From positions 682,001 through 746,000 of the forward strand of contig QXEO01002091.1 of assembly GCA_007115705.1 (NCBI GenBank): a stretch of 64,000 nucleotides of DNA. The letters run 5' to 3'. This stretch comes from Dactylis glomerata. Taxonomy: Eukaryota > Streptophyta > Magnoliopsida > Poales > Poaceae. The notes under the pieces are model-generated. The model was not told where the DNA came from, ran no database searches, and was given only the letters and a program-made list of their open reading frames with translations. The position numbers were made by a program, and so were the translations under genes. Below, in pieces: positions 41,254-53,884 of the stretch (position 1 is its first letter; the number at the start of each line of letters is the position of its first letter).

Positions 41254-44200
41254 TGTAACGACCCGCCTTTTACTAAAGGCAAATCTCCTGTGTATCTGTG
41301 CCATTCCCTGGATCAGTAGATAGCACCACAGTACAAAATAAGTAATCATTGCAATAGCATCAATATTACAAAGTAAATCTAGTTACATAGGTCTTCAACC
41401 TTACGAGTACACAGCATAAAGCATAGTTGCAGTGAGCCTCCATTCTTCATCACGTGCCACAGGCAGACATGTTGGAATGTAGTCTCGAGATCCTACTCCT
41501 GGTTCCTTACTCGACAGTAAAACCTGCACGTTTGAATATGCAGCCCCAGAGGGGTCAGTACAATGATGTACTGGCAAATGACACATATTTGGTGGCATTT
41601 TTGTGGAAAGCCTATACTACATGACATTTGGCTGGTAGATCTCATAGGCTGATTTGCATAAAGCCAATTTTATCCTATAAATCCATTTTAATACTTTCTT
41701 TCAACAAATTTTATTTTTCAAGGGTCAAGTCAACCCCCATACACTACATACTGGCCGGTATGTAGTTCTGGGCGCAACTCAACAAAGTTGGAACCTCAGG
41801 TACCACCACCCCTCAGAGTGTATGGTCCTTAGTTCCTACCTAGGGGTTTCTAGACAAATTTTAATAATTCAGAAACGGTGATGAGATTCTTCCGTACATT
41901 CCATGTCTAGAGACTCAATTGTCCATAACCGAGGACACGGCTAATCGATTAGTTTAAAACACCTTGCAAGGGTTGTGCACTTTCACCTTACGATTCATTT
42001 TATGCCCATACATAAAATGAAACGAGACCTTTTAGAAGGAGAGGATAACTAACTTGGCAAGCACCGTTCCCAACCTATAATTTGACTACCACCACTTCTT
42101 GCCGACAAGCTGTACTCCCACATTCTAATCAGTCAAGACAGAGCCCATAATGTCATAAGGCTGCACTGGAAGTACACTAAGCATGGAAGACATAGCCATC
42201 TCTTTATTCCTGGGTGGCCATCCCGAGCGGCATTCTGTTCCCACATCCTCTTATGAGGCTTGCGTCCCAGAACCCACCTACCTCGCCTCATCTTATCAAA
42301 CCATTCCACCCAGGTGTTTCATTTTAGTTGAAGTTCTTAACTTTTCACAAAACACTTTTCAAGTGATCTTAGCATGGCATCAATATTAACAAAGTATTTA
42401 GCATCCTATCAGGTGGGGTTTGAAGGATAGCTACACACTACTAGGATCTAAGCATTTGATAAAACGGTTGAGTAAAGCACCTATCATGCATACTACAAGA
42501 GGTGAACAACTAATGCATAAGTAAAATGGGTGAGGAAACATGTGTGTCACTTGCCTTTTTGAAGAATACGATCTTTCCACTTCTCTCAACTAAGCACGTA
42601 GCTCTTCGCACAACTATAGCACAGAAATAACATAACATAAACATACCATACCAACACAATCAAATAAATCAAACAATTGAAAGGTGTTTGTTTAACAATT
42701 CAGATTTTATTGAGATGTTATGACAAGAAAGATATGGTAAAGGATTATGATTTGTGAGATATGGATTTGAGAGCTTAGCTGGGGGAAGATCAATATGATT
42801 GAGAGAGAATTGGTCTAGGCAAATAGAATTGATGAAGTTTTTATGCTTTATCAAAACATATATGAGTTTTAGGAAAAGCTCATGTGAAATAAATTACACA
42901 AGAGTCAATTTATGCAACTACAATACTATTGAGTAAATGTGACAACAATTACTCTCTAATAGCATCTATTGCACTTAGGAACTAGGCTAGGTTTGAAGAA
43001 TGCTTGAACTACTCAATTAGCGCATTTGCAAGTTGAATAGTTCAATACATGAGACAAGATTAAGTAGGCATTGGATTGGGTATGAATGACTGATATTTGA
43101 GGACATGGCTCAACTGGTTCATTGATCAACATGGTGTATAACACATACTATGGTACGGTTATAACAACTCCACATTAATATGATCTAGGTTTGAGATGAA
43201 TTCATATTCTACTCGAGTAGCACATTTGCAATTTGAGTACATATATGAATTAGACAATATATGATGAGTGAGATCCTTATGCTTTATCAAAGCATATTGA
43301 ATCTTGGAATATCTCATGTGGGTAAATCACATAAGAGACAAAATAGTGCAATAGCAATACTATTGAATAAGTGTGACAACAATTATTCTTAAATAGTATA
43401 TATCACACTTAAGCTTAGGATAGGATTCATATAACATTGAAGTACTCAATTAACTCAAATGCAAATTGAATAGTTCAATGCAAGGCTAAGATTGAGTAGA
43501 CATAAATAAATGGCTATAGGTAAAGGATATGGTTTAGGAATGACTTATGTGAATAGATTCACAAAAGTATTGAATAATGCAGCATAACACTACTGAATAA
43601 AGTGTGACAACACTTACTCAAAATAGTACATGTTACACATAGGCTTGGGGTCGAATAAGATTGGATGTTATTTAGTATGATGGTGATGGATAGGTATGAT
43701 CATGAGCTATGGTAGTAGAATTGAATCAACACCACAGTAGCAAATTAGAATTCTATGATTGAGAAGTATCACACTTTACTCAAATGACACATTTGTAATT
43801 TGAATAAGTGGGTACTATACAAGATAGGTCTAAGTGAAATGATCTTGATCAAGATGTTGTTTAGATAGATATGATATTGGATCGAAGTGATCTCAAGATG
43901 ATATTTGATAGCTAGGTATGATCATAGGGTTTTCTAAAGTAGAAGGGATCATTGATGGAAATAGAATTAATCTATATAGGAATACTCAAATTCTCATATT
44001 AGAATTTGAATAATTGTGACATGGTTCAAGAAATTATGGGAGTGATGCTACTGGATAGCTTGCAGTAATGCAAAGTCACTGCAAGTGGAATCATTCTAAA
44101 ATAAATTTTAGAACTCAAGATATGGTCAAAATAGTGATTTGAATAGATTTGAATGCACAAAGTGTGTGCACGTATCAAATTTGGATTTTATTGATCCTAT

Positions 44201-45952
44201 GATGTTCTACAAGATCAGAGGATTCCAAAGACTACAAATTTGTAATTTTTGGATTAACAGAACTAAAGATATGAATTGATCAAGCTAACATAAGGTTTGA
44301 TTCAATTCTGCAAATAGTTTCAAATTGAACCCATAAAATATGAAGTTTTATTGCACTACTGGATTCTAGATGTTCTAAGGATTCCAACGGTATATTGTTT
44401 GCAATTTTTGGACCTACAGAACATTAGATATGAATTTTGCAAGATTGTAATGGAATCTGATTTGAAATTCTAAATCGAATTCGTTTTAAAACAGAGGTCG
44501 ACACATGGCAGATCCTGATAGGGCGATACCGGTTCGTTTGGATCGGTGATGTGAGCCGCTGGATCTTATGCGATCTGCACGGCTGAGATCGATTGATACC
44601 GCTTCGGTTAAGTGGTCTGTTATGGACCACTGGATCCAGATCCGATGCTTAAGATCAAGCAGGGGAGGGGGTGCTCACTGGCTAGGGTTCCGGCGACCCT
44701 TTTCCGGCGAGGGCGCGCAGGGAGTCGGCGGCGGCGGCGTTCTGGTGATCCTGGTGATCAACGGCGAGGTGCACGGGGGGCGGCGAGACTCGGAGAACTC
44801 GCGTGCATGATCGGAGTGCCTCGGCGGGGTCTTCTGCGGCGTCTGCACGCGGACGGAGGTCTCCAAGCGATGGCGGCTCTGTTGTCGACGTAATCCGTCG
44901 ATTTGCTGCAGGAAAAGGTGCGGGGTTGGTCTGAGATGATGTGCAAGAGAGAGGTAAGGGGAGAGGTTAATAAATTGGTGGCGTTGGCTCACGGATTCGT
45001 CGTCCAGTGCTCGGGATGGTCGCGGTACCGGGAGGCTTCCGGCGAGCAATCGCCGTGGATTGGTGGCAGATCTCGGGAGGGGAAGGAGAGGGAAATGGGG
45101 AGGGGAACCAGGGGAGAGAGGGGGTGTCGACTCGGTGCTGTTTGGCTCTTTATGGCGAGGGGAAGTGGGGGCGTGACCGGCGGGTACCGTTACCAGTGAG
45201 AGGAAACGGCTGGGGGTTGGGGATGACAAGGCGGTCCCACCCGTCAGCGCTAAAAAAATAAAAGAGAAAGCGGAGGGGTGCGCGGGGTTGGGCTGGCTCG
45301 GCCGGTGTCGGGCTGCTGCTCGGTCTTGGGCCCCGGGTGCGGCCCAGTTGGGCTGTGCCCTTCTTCTTTCTCTTCTTTTTTTTTTGTTCTAAGTCCTTTT
45401 TCTTATTTCTGTTTTGTGATTTGTCTTATAACTTTTACATTCTAGCTCCAAATGAGCTCAAACCAAATTCTAAATTTTTGTAAAAAAAATCAACTTAACA
45501 TTCTAAGACAGTAAGAAACATGTTTTCATAAATAAAACTAATTTCCAAATAAAAACTCTATAATTCAGACAAAGGGTTTATTTGCATAAACCAAAGTAGA
45601 AATATGATTTTAAAGTAATTCTTTTAAAATCAGAGAATAAACTCTATAAAAATAGTTTTTGAAATATATTTGTAAAACATTCCTTTGGCATAGAAAACTT
45701 TATAAACCATTTTGTAAATATCCCTTTGCAAGATAGCTTGCATAGGTTTGAATAAACACAAAGTAGTATTTTGAAACTTGATCTTTCTCAAAGAAGTTCT
45801 TCAAGAAATAAATAGAGGATTTTAAATAGTTTTCAAACAAAGCTTTCAAATAAACTCAAAAAGTTTTAAATCCCTATGAATTTTCAATCAACACAAGCAA
45901 AATAAAAACAAAAAAATTCCCCCAAAATTTGATAAAAACTTGGGTCGTTACA
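41254..45952 (-). repeat. 3' LTR of the LARD
   Basis: 4,699 bp. AT-rich over most of its length, with a GC-rich block at 44500-45370. No confident coding sequence. Confidence 0.92.
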
Positions 45953-45970
45953 GACTACCACCCTTAAAGA
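45953..45970 (-). other. Polypurine tract of the LARD
   Basis: On the minus strand TTAAGGGTGGTAGTC directly precedes the LTR. A near copy (AAGGGTGGTAGCC) lies about 90 bp further inside at 46041-46060. Confidence 0.7.
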
Positions 45971-46573
45971 AATCTCGTCCTCGAGATTGGAGAGGCTAGA
46001 AGGAAAGTAGGTATTAGGTTATCTAGGTTTAGGTATCTGGGTGGCTACCACCCTTAAAAGAAATTCCTCTTGGTGGTATCTTGATGTTTCCTTAGACACT
46101 TGCATTTTGTTCCCAGCTTGTATTCACCGTTGTGCCATTTTCCTTGAATCGTCCCTCTCAGAAGTTTTTAATGTTCACAACTATGTTCAAAAGTGGGCAC
46201 ACCAAGGGTTCCATCCAATTCTGGTGATAAGCAGATATCATCCATTGCGTTGTCATCAACAAGGTAGTCCACATCTTTATTTACAATTGGTGGGTGTCTA
46301 TTCACAAATCCGGGCACCAACCTTCCTTATGGGGTTGCTTGAGGTAACCTTACTCTATTGTAGAGCTTTCTATTCAACGGGGTAGTTGTTGAACTACTTT
46401 GGACACTGAGGAGTCACTCTTTGGTTCAATCAGAGGACCAAGCATGAGTTGTCCCCTCTTTGGGTCATTCAGAAGACCAAGCTGAGAGGGTATCCTCTCA
46501 TCATCTCAACTTCCTTATCATCATTTTTAGAGGTTCTTCATCTTATGGTTGCTTCCTTATACCATTCTGCTCT

Positions 46574-47452
46574 TCAATTTTCCACGACACCATTCTGTTC
46601 TATTAACTTTCCTGATTGTTGTACATCTTCCAAGAATGTGTATCTAGCCTTTTCTTGGTCGGTCCTCACCAAGGTCAAGACAGCATACAGGCTATCGCCA
46701 TACTCCTTGTTGCTTTTTAGCTGATTTTCATTACAGAATCTCAAAAGATAACTCAGTGCCAAGTACTGCATGCTTGCCCCACGAACATGATGAGACCACA
46801 CATCCCAATGAATTAGGATGGCATCTCTCTGCAGTCTTCTCATGCATTTCATAGGGGTAAACAGGGTGGACTCTGTAAGAGGTACTTGCACCTTTAAGGG
46901 ACGGAAGGTCGCCTTATAACCAGCATTGTTGAATCTTTTCTTGATACCAGTGCTCATCAAGCTATCTGCCACTAGTACCAGATGGTCCTTAAGAATTCCT
47001 TTAGCAACCGTCTTCATAGTTGTAGAAAGGCGCTGAACAACTTGATCATATCTCAAAGATGAACTCCTTTGCAAGGATAAGGAATCTAACAAAGCTCTCA
47101 TGGGTAGGAAAGTAGTTTTAGGGATTCGGAGGGTTGCTTCATAACATCTCAGGTCGGGATGGTGTAGACTTCGGTGGCGTAAAGCTTTGGAATCTGGAGG
47201 AAATCTCATAGGTAGTGGTGGTTGTCTCTGTTGTGACTCTTTGGAGAGGAGTGATCTCTCTTTCATAGGCTCAGGGAGGTAGCCGAATAGGCCACGTGGG
47301 GAGTCGAAACGAAGGGTCGGGAAAGTGAATCGAACAGGCAGCTGCCAAAATTGAATAGTCTTCGTCTTCAACGCCCACTGAGCAAAACGTTTCAGATTCA
47401 TGTAGTCGTTCAAAGACCAAATTCTCACCGTATTCCTACGTTTTGGCCACAC
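46574..47452 (-). CDS. Unrecognised 292-codon ORF in the LARD internal region
   Basis: The largest open frame of the 3.2 kb internal region, on the element's sense strand, from an ATG at 47452. It is basic in the N-terminal half (RRNTVRIWSLNDYMNLKRF, PRGLFGYLPEPMKERSLL) and more hydrophobic and mixed later (DHLVLVADSLMSTGIKKRF, AILIHWDVWSHHV, YLALSYLLRFCNENQL), ending KLIEQNGVVEN. I see no gag, protease, RT, integrase or zinc motif. LARD internal regions are usually described as non-coding, so this could be a chance frame, a degenerate captured host segment, or a real element protein. Confidence 0.4.
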   Translation of the reverse strand: MWPKRRNTVRIWSLNDYMNLKRFAQWALKTKTIQFWQLPVRFTFPTLRFDSPRGLFGYLPEPMKERSLLSKESQQRQPPLPMRFPPDSKALRHRSLHHPDLRCYEATLRIPKTTFLPMRALLDSLSLQRSSSLRYDQVVQRLSTTMKTVAKGILKDHLVLVADSLMSTGIKKRFNNAGYKATFRPLKVQVPLTESTLFTPMKCMRRLQRDAILIHWDVWSHHVRGASMQYLALSYLLRFCNENQLKSNKEYGDSLYAVLTLVRTDQEKARYTFLEDVQQSGKLIEQNGVVEN

Positions 47453-47834
47453 TGGCTCACTATAAGGGATGTAACATATTATCCACCTAAGGTTATGGTT
47501 TAACTACGTCGTCTCTCATGTAGGTATGTCTCTCTAGATTCACCATTCCTCCTACAAGAGCGAACAATATGAGTAGTCGTCATGGGCGCGAATCCATGTC
47601 GCACTCAATCATTACCTTATATTTGGTTTGGTGCATCTCGCATTCTAACTCTTGGTCAACCTCACTAGCTTTTAAGCAAAAGTTTTGTTGGAATTGGAAT
47701 CAAGTTCCCAAATTCTATTTGAATTTTTAAAACAAAATCTATCGTTCCTAGCTAGAGGTTTTCAACAAAGCTCATGGCAATAATCCTTAAGTTGTAGATC
47801 CTTTGGTTTGCCATTTAAGAGGAAATAAAACCCT

Positions 47835-47903
47835 TTCCATTGCTCTGTTTGCTCTTTCCATTGCTCCGTTTGCTCTTTCCATTGCTCTGTTTGCTCTTTT
47901 CCA
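47835..47903. repeat. 21-bp tandem repeat, three copies
   Basis: TTGCTCTGTTTGCTCTTTCC repeated three times with single changes, inside the LARD internal region. Confidence 0.9.
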
Positions 47904-48427
47904 CCTTTCTTGCATGAGGTGGTTGAATAGTATTACTTCCACATTAGCTACACATTGGGGTGTCTTCTTATTGTTTGCGTGCTATCCTTCAGTTATCCTA
48001 GCTTACTGGAGTCTTGGGGTATCATCCTTTGTGTAATCTCTTGCGAAATGTTTTAGTCTCTTGTACTTGAAACACTACCTCTTGTTGTTGTACTCTATAT
48101 CCTTATCTCCAACTGAGGGTCATTGTAGTTGTTCTGTCGTTGAGAAAGCTTTTGTTTGGGTTTTGGGACAAGTTTAGGTCTTAGCATAGATGAGAATTTT
48201 GATAGAAGGGATCTAAAGAAGAAAATCTTACCTAAAACAAAACAGATCAAAACAATTTATCCTACAAGCAATGTCTAACAAACATTCATCATAACAAGCA
48301 AACTAGTTCTCAACCAAACGGGAAGGTACGATCATCCACAAGTCGGTATGACCATAACGTTTATTACACGTCGTAGCTTATTAAAATTTCCTAAATGGGG
48401 GTCCAACTAAAACTTCTTGGTACTCTT

Positions 48428-48913
48428 CTAAACAGATTCATTGTTCTGGTCCAGCTGCTTCAGTAGATCGGCAATCTGTTCATCCTTGGTTTTGATAAGG
48501 TCTCCTTGATCACCAAGTTCAGATACCAACTTTTCTATGTCACCTTGAAGTTTGTTCATGGTTTCCTTCAATGTAGTCGTGTCTTCCTTTTCTTCCTTGA
48601 GGTCTTGCTGGGTATTATGAAGTCTCCATTTGAGTCTTTCTCCAAGTTCCTTTATTGCTGACCAAGCGGCACATCTTGCTGAGTCAAGAAATGATGGATA
48701 CATCTCGGAGTTGGTGAACATTCAAAGTCCCATCTTCTTGTGGTCATCTTCTTTGTTCTTGTATAAATGAAGCTGCACCCACCAATATACTTCACTTTCA
48801 TCCATCACAGGAAATCCTTTGTAAACAGCTTCTCCTTGCATTCCCATACTTAACATGAGGTTCTTCAAGGCTTTGGGAAACTCAGTCTCACACTTCAGGG
48901 TCATGATCATCAC
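48428..48913 (-). pseudogene. LARD internal ORF with coiled coil, one in-frame stop
   Basis: Minus-strand frame from 48913 (MMIMTLKCETEFPKALKN, ESEVYWWVQLHLYKNKEDD) to a TGA at 48722, then the same frame continues (CAAWSAIKELGERLKWRL, followed by a heptad-rich coil through KLVSELGDQGDLI) to 48428. The architecture, a YW.VQLHLY segment, a helical segment, then a coiled coil, resembles unnamed plant retroelement proteins, but I cannot name a domain. It lies near the primer-site end, where gag would be. Confidence 0.45.
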
Positions 48914-49165
48914 TGGACCTTTTAGTAGTTGACATCGAATCCATCAAGAAAGGACCAGTGGGGTCGGTCATCTAAATTTGAAAAGGAGAGTAGTGTAAAA
49001 CAAATGAATGGGGTAAGTCCTTACAAGAAAATTTCAAACTAAAAGTAAATAGATTGATCTCATTTAGAAACTCAAATTGATTTTCCTTTTAAGGAGAGAG
49101 GAAAGAATCCTAGGGCTTCCTAGTCTATTCCAAACCTAGGGTCTCGATCCTACAGGCAACACTAT

Positions 49166-49177
49166 GCTCTGATACCA
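49166..49177 (-). other. Primer-binding site of the LARD, initiator tRNA-Met
   Basis: Plus-strand GCTCTGATACCA, i.e. TGGTATCAGAGC on the minus strand, 2 bp from the right LTR. Confidence 0.95.
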
Positions 49178-49179
49178 TT

Positions 49180-52100
49180 TGTAACGACCCGCCTTTTACT
49201 AAAGGCAAATCTCCTGTGTATCTGTGCCATTCCCTGGATCAGTAGATAGCACCACAGTACAAAATAAGTAATCATTGCAATAGCATCAATATTACAAAGT
49301 AAATCTAGTTACATAGGTCTTCAACCTTACGAGTACACAGCATAAAGCATAGTTGCAGTGAGCCTCCATTCTTCATCACGTGCCACAGGCAGACATGTTG
49401 GAATGTAGTCTCGAGATCCTACTCCTGGTTCCTTACTCGATAGTAAAACCTACACGTTTGAATATGCAGCCCCAGAGGGGTCAGTACAATGATGTACTGG
49501 CAAATGACACATATTTGGTGGCATTTTTGTGGAAAGCCTATACTACATGACATTTGGCTGGTAGATCTCATAGGCTGATTTGCATAAAGCCAATTTTATC
49601 CTATAAATCCATTTTAATACTTTCTTTCAACAAATTTTATTTTTCAAGGGTCAAGTCAACCCCCATACACTACATACTGGCCGGTATGTAGTTCTGGGCG
49701 CAACTCAACAAAGTTGGAACCTCAGGTACCACCACCCCTCAGAGTGTATGGTCCTTAGTTCCTACCTAGGGGTTTCTAGACAAATTTTAATAATTCAGAA
49801 ACGGTGATGAGATTCTTCCGTACATTCCATGTCTAGAGACTCAATTGTCCATAACCGAGGACACGGCTAATCGATTAGTTTAAAACACCTTGCAAGGGTT
49901 GTGCACTTTCACCTTACGATTCATTTTATGCCCATACATAAAATGAAACGAGACCTTTTAGAAGGAGAGGACAACTAACTTGGCAAGCACCGTTCCCAAC
50001 CTATAATTTGACTACCACCACTTCTTGCCGACAAGCTGTACTCCCACATTCTAATCAGTCAAGACAGAGCCCATAATGTCATAAGGCTGCACTGGAAGTA
50101 CACTAAGCATGGAAGACATAGCCATCTCTTTATTCCTGGGTGGCCATCCCGAGCGGCATTCTGTTCCCACATCCTCTTATGAGGCTTGCGTCCCAGAACC
50201 CACCTACCTCGCCTCATCTTATCAAACCATTCCACCCAGGTGTTTCATTTTAGTTGAAGTTCTTAACTTTTCACAAAACACTTTTCAAGTGATCTTAGCA
50301 TGGCATCAATATTAACAAAGTATTTAGCATCCTATCAGGTGGGGTTTGAAGGATAGCTACACACTACTAGGATCTAAGCATTTGATAAAACGGTTGAGTA
50401 AAGCACCTATCATGCATACTACAAGAGGTGAACAACTAATGCATAAGTAAAATGGGTGAGGAAACATGTGTGTCACTTGCCTTTTTGAAGAATACGATCT
50501 TTCCACTTCTCTCAACTAAGCACGTAGCTCTTCGCACAACTATAGCACAGAAATAACATAACATAAACATACCATACCAACACAATCAAATAAATCAAAC
50601 AATTGAAAGGTGTTTGTTTAACAATTCAGATTTTATTGAGATGTTATGACAAGAAAGATATGGTAAAGGATTATGATTTGTGAGATATGGATTTGAGAGC
50701 TTAGCTGGGGGAAGATCAATATGATTGAGAGAGAATTGGTCTAGGCAAATAGAATTGATGAAGTTTTTATGCTTTATCAAAACATATATGAGTTTTAGGA
50801 AAAGCTCATGTGAAATAAATTACACAAGAGTCAATTTATGCAACTACAATACTATTGAGTAAATGTGACAACAATTACTCTCTAATAGCATCTATTGCAC
50901 TTAGGAACTAGGCTAGGTTTGAAGAATGCTTGAACTACTCAATTAGCGCATTTGCAAGTTGAATAGTTCAATACATGAGACAAGATTAAGTAGGCATTGG
51001 ATTGGGTATGAATGATTGATATTTGAGGACATGGCTCAACTGGTTCATTGATCAACATGGTGTATAACACATACTATGGTACGGTTATAACAACTCCACA
51101 TTAATATGATCTAGGTTTGAGATGAATTCATATTCTACTCGAGTAGCACATTTGCAATTTGAGTACATATATGAATTAGACAATATATGATGAGTGAGAT
51201 CCTTATGCTTTATCAAAGCATATTGAATCTTGGAATATCTCATGTGGGTAAATCACATAAGAGACAAAATAGTGCAATAGCAATACTATTGAATAAGTGT
51301 GACAACAATTATTCTTAAATAGTATATATCACACTTAAGCTTAGGATAGGATTCATATAACATTGAAGTACTCAATTAACTCAAATGCAAATTGAATAGT
51401 TCAATGCAAGGCTAAGATTGAGTAGACATAAATAAATGGCTATAGGTAAAGGATATGGTTTAGGAATGACTTATGTGAATAGATTCACAAAAGTATTGAA
51501 TAATGCAGCATAACACTACTGAATAAAGTGTGACAACACTTACTCAAAATAGTACATGTTACACATAGGCTTGGGGTCGAATAAGATTGGATGTTATTTA
51601 GTATGATGGTGATGGATAGGTATGATCATGAGCTATGGTAGTAGAATTGAATCAACACCACAGTAGCAAATTAGAATTCTATGATTGAGAAGTATCACAC
51701 TTTACTCAAATGACACATTTGTAATTTGAATAAGTGGGTACTATACAAGATAGGTCTAAGTGAAATGATCTTGATCAAGATGTTGTTTAGATAGATATGA
51801 TATTGGATCGAAGTGATCTCAAGATGATATTTGATAGCTAGGTATGATCATAGGGTTTTCTAAAGTAGAAGGGATCATTGATGGAAATAGAATTAATCTA
51901 TATAGGAATACTCAAATTCTCATATTAGAATTTGAATAATTGTGACATGGTTCAAGAAATTATGGGAGTGATGCTACTGGATAGCTTGCAGTAATGCAAA
52001 GTCACTGCAAGTGGAATCATTCTAAAATAAATTTTAGAACTCAAGATATGGTCAAAATAGTGATTTGAATAGATTTGAATGCACAAAGTGTGTGCACGTA

Positions 52101-53879
52101 TCAAATTTGGATTTTATTGATCCTATGATGTTCTACAAGATCAGAGGATTCCAAAGACTACAAATTTGTAATTTTTGGATTAACAGAACTAAAGATATGA
52201 ATTGATCAAGCTAACATAAGGTTTGATTCAATTCTGCAAATAGTTTCAAATTGAACCCATAAAATATGAAGTTTTATTGCACTACTGGATTCTAGATGTT
52301 CTAAGGATTCCAACGGTATATTGTTTGCAATTTTTGGACCTACAGAACATTAGATATGAATTTTGCAAGATTGTAATGGAATCTGATTTGAAATTCTAAA
52401 TCGAATTCGTTTTAAAACAGAGGTCGACACATGGCAGATCCTGATAGGGCGATACCGGTTCGTTTGGATCGGTGATGTGAGCCGCTGGATCTTATGCGAT
52501 CTGCACGGCTGAGATCGATTGATACCGCTTCGGTTAAGTGGTCTGTTATGGACCACTGGATCCAGATCCGATGGTTAAGATCAAGCAGGGGAGGGGGTGC
52601 TCACTGGCTAGGGTTCCGGCGACCCTTTTCCGGCGAGGGCGCGCAGGGAGTCGGCAGCGGCGGCGTTCTGGTGATCCTGGTGATCAACGGCGAGGTGCAC
52701 GGGGGGCGGCGAGACTCGGAGAACTCGCGTGCATGATCGGAGTGCCTCGGCGGGGTCTTCTGCGGCATCTGCACGCGGACGGAGGTCTCCAAGCGATGGC
52801 GGCTCTGTTGTCGACGTAATCCGTCGATTTGCTGCAGGAAAAGGTGCGGGGTTGGTCTGAGATGATGCGCAAGAGAGAGGTAAGGGGAGAGGTTAATAAA
52901 TTGGTGGCGTTGGCTCACGGATTCGTCGTCCAGTGCTCGGGATGGTCGCGGTACCGGGAGGCTTCCGGCGAGCAATCGCCGTGGATTGGTGGCAGATCTC
53001 GGGAGGGGAAGGAGAGGGAAATGGGGAGGGGAACCAGGGGAGAGAGGGGGTGTCGACTCGGTGCTGTTTGGCTCTTTATGGCGAGGGGAAGTGGGGGCGT
53101 GACCGGCGGGTACCGTTACCAGTGAGAGGAAACGGCTGGGGGTTGGGGATGACAAGGCGGTACCACCCGTCAGCGCTAAAAAAAATAAAAGAGAAAGCGG
53201 AGGGGTGCGCGGGGTTGGGCTGGCTCGGCCGGTGTCGGGCTGCTGCTCGGTCTTGGGCCCCGGGTGCGGCCCAGTTGGGCTGTGCCCTTCTTCTTTCTCT
53301 TCTTTTTTTTGTTCTAAGTCCTTTTTCTTATTTCTGTTTTGTGATTTGTCTTATAACTTTTACATTCTAGCTCCAAATGAGCTCAAACCAAATTCTAAAT
53401 TTTTGTAAAAAAAAAATCAACTTAACATTCTAAGACAGTAAGAAACATGTTTTCATAAATAAAACTAATTTCCAAATAAAAACTCTATAATTCAGACAAA
53501 GGGTTTATTTGCATAAACCAAAGTAGAAATATGATTTTAAAGTAATTCTTTTAAAATCAGAGAATAAACTCTATAAAAATAGTTTTTGAAATATATTTGT
53601 AAAACATTCCTTTGGCATAGAAAACTTTATAAACCATTTTGTAAATATCCCTTTGCAAGATAGCTTGCATAGGTTTGAATAAACACAAAGTAGTATTTTG
53701 AAACTTGATCTTTCTCAAAGAAGTTCTTCAAGAAATAAATAGAGGATTTTAAATAGTTTTCAAACAAAGCTTTCAAATAAACTCAAAAAGTTTTAAATCC
53801 CTATGAATTTTCAATCAACACAAGCAAAATAAAAACAAAAAATTTCCCCCAAAATTTGATAAAAACTTGGGTCGTTACA
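49180..53879 (-). repeat. 5' LTR of the LARD
   Basis: 4,700 bp, nearly identical to the left copy. Substitutions seen by eye include the third base of TCGACAG/TCGATAG near 49441 and single changes near 49969, 51016, 52574, 52655, 52768, 52868 and 53162. Other differences are homopolymer lengths. Confidence 0.92.
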
Positions 53880-53884
53880 AAGAG

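Larger units (their letters stand above)
41254..53879 (-). mobile_element. LARD-like non-autonomous LTR retrotransposon, 12.6 kb, nested in integrase
   Basis: Starts TGTAACGACCCGCC and ends GGGTCGTTACA. Target duplication AAGAG lies at 41249-41253 and 53880-53884. Two LTRs of 4,699 and 4,700 bp flank a 3,227 bp internal region, the proportions described for Triticeae LARDs (Sukkula type: about 4.5 kb LTRs, about 3.5 kb internal, no gag-pol). A minus-strand tRNA-Met site abuts the right LTR and a purine tract abuts the left one, so the element is in minus orientation. No protease, RT or integrase is present. The LTRs differ at about ten positions by eye. Confidence 0.92.

Noticed and set aside
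44675..45229. 184-codon Pro/Ser-rich minus-strand open frame, repeated at 52601-53155
   Set aside because: Lies in the GC-rich part of the LARD LTR and is duplicated only because the LTR is; no domain, and overlapping frames on the plus strand are also open.
41254..53879. Possibility that the two 4.7 kb repeats are an assembly duplication
   Set aside because: A perfect AAGAG target duplication, a primer site and a purine tract in the correct places, and about ten real differences support a genuine LTR pair.
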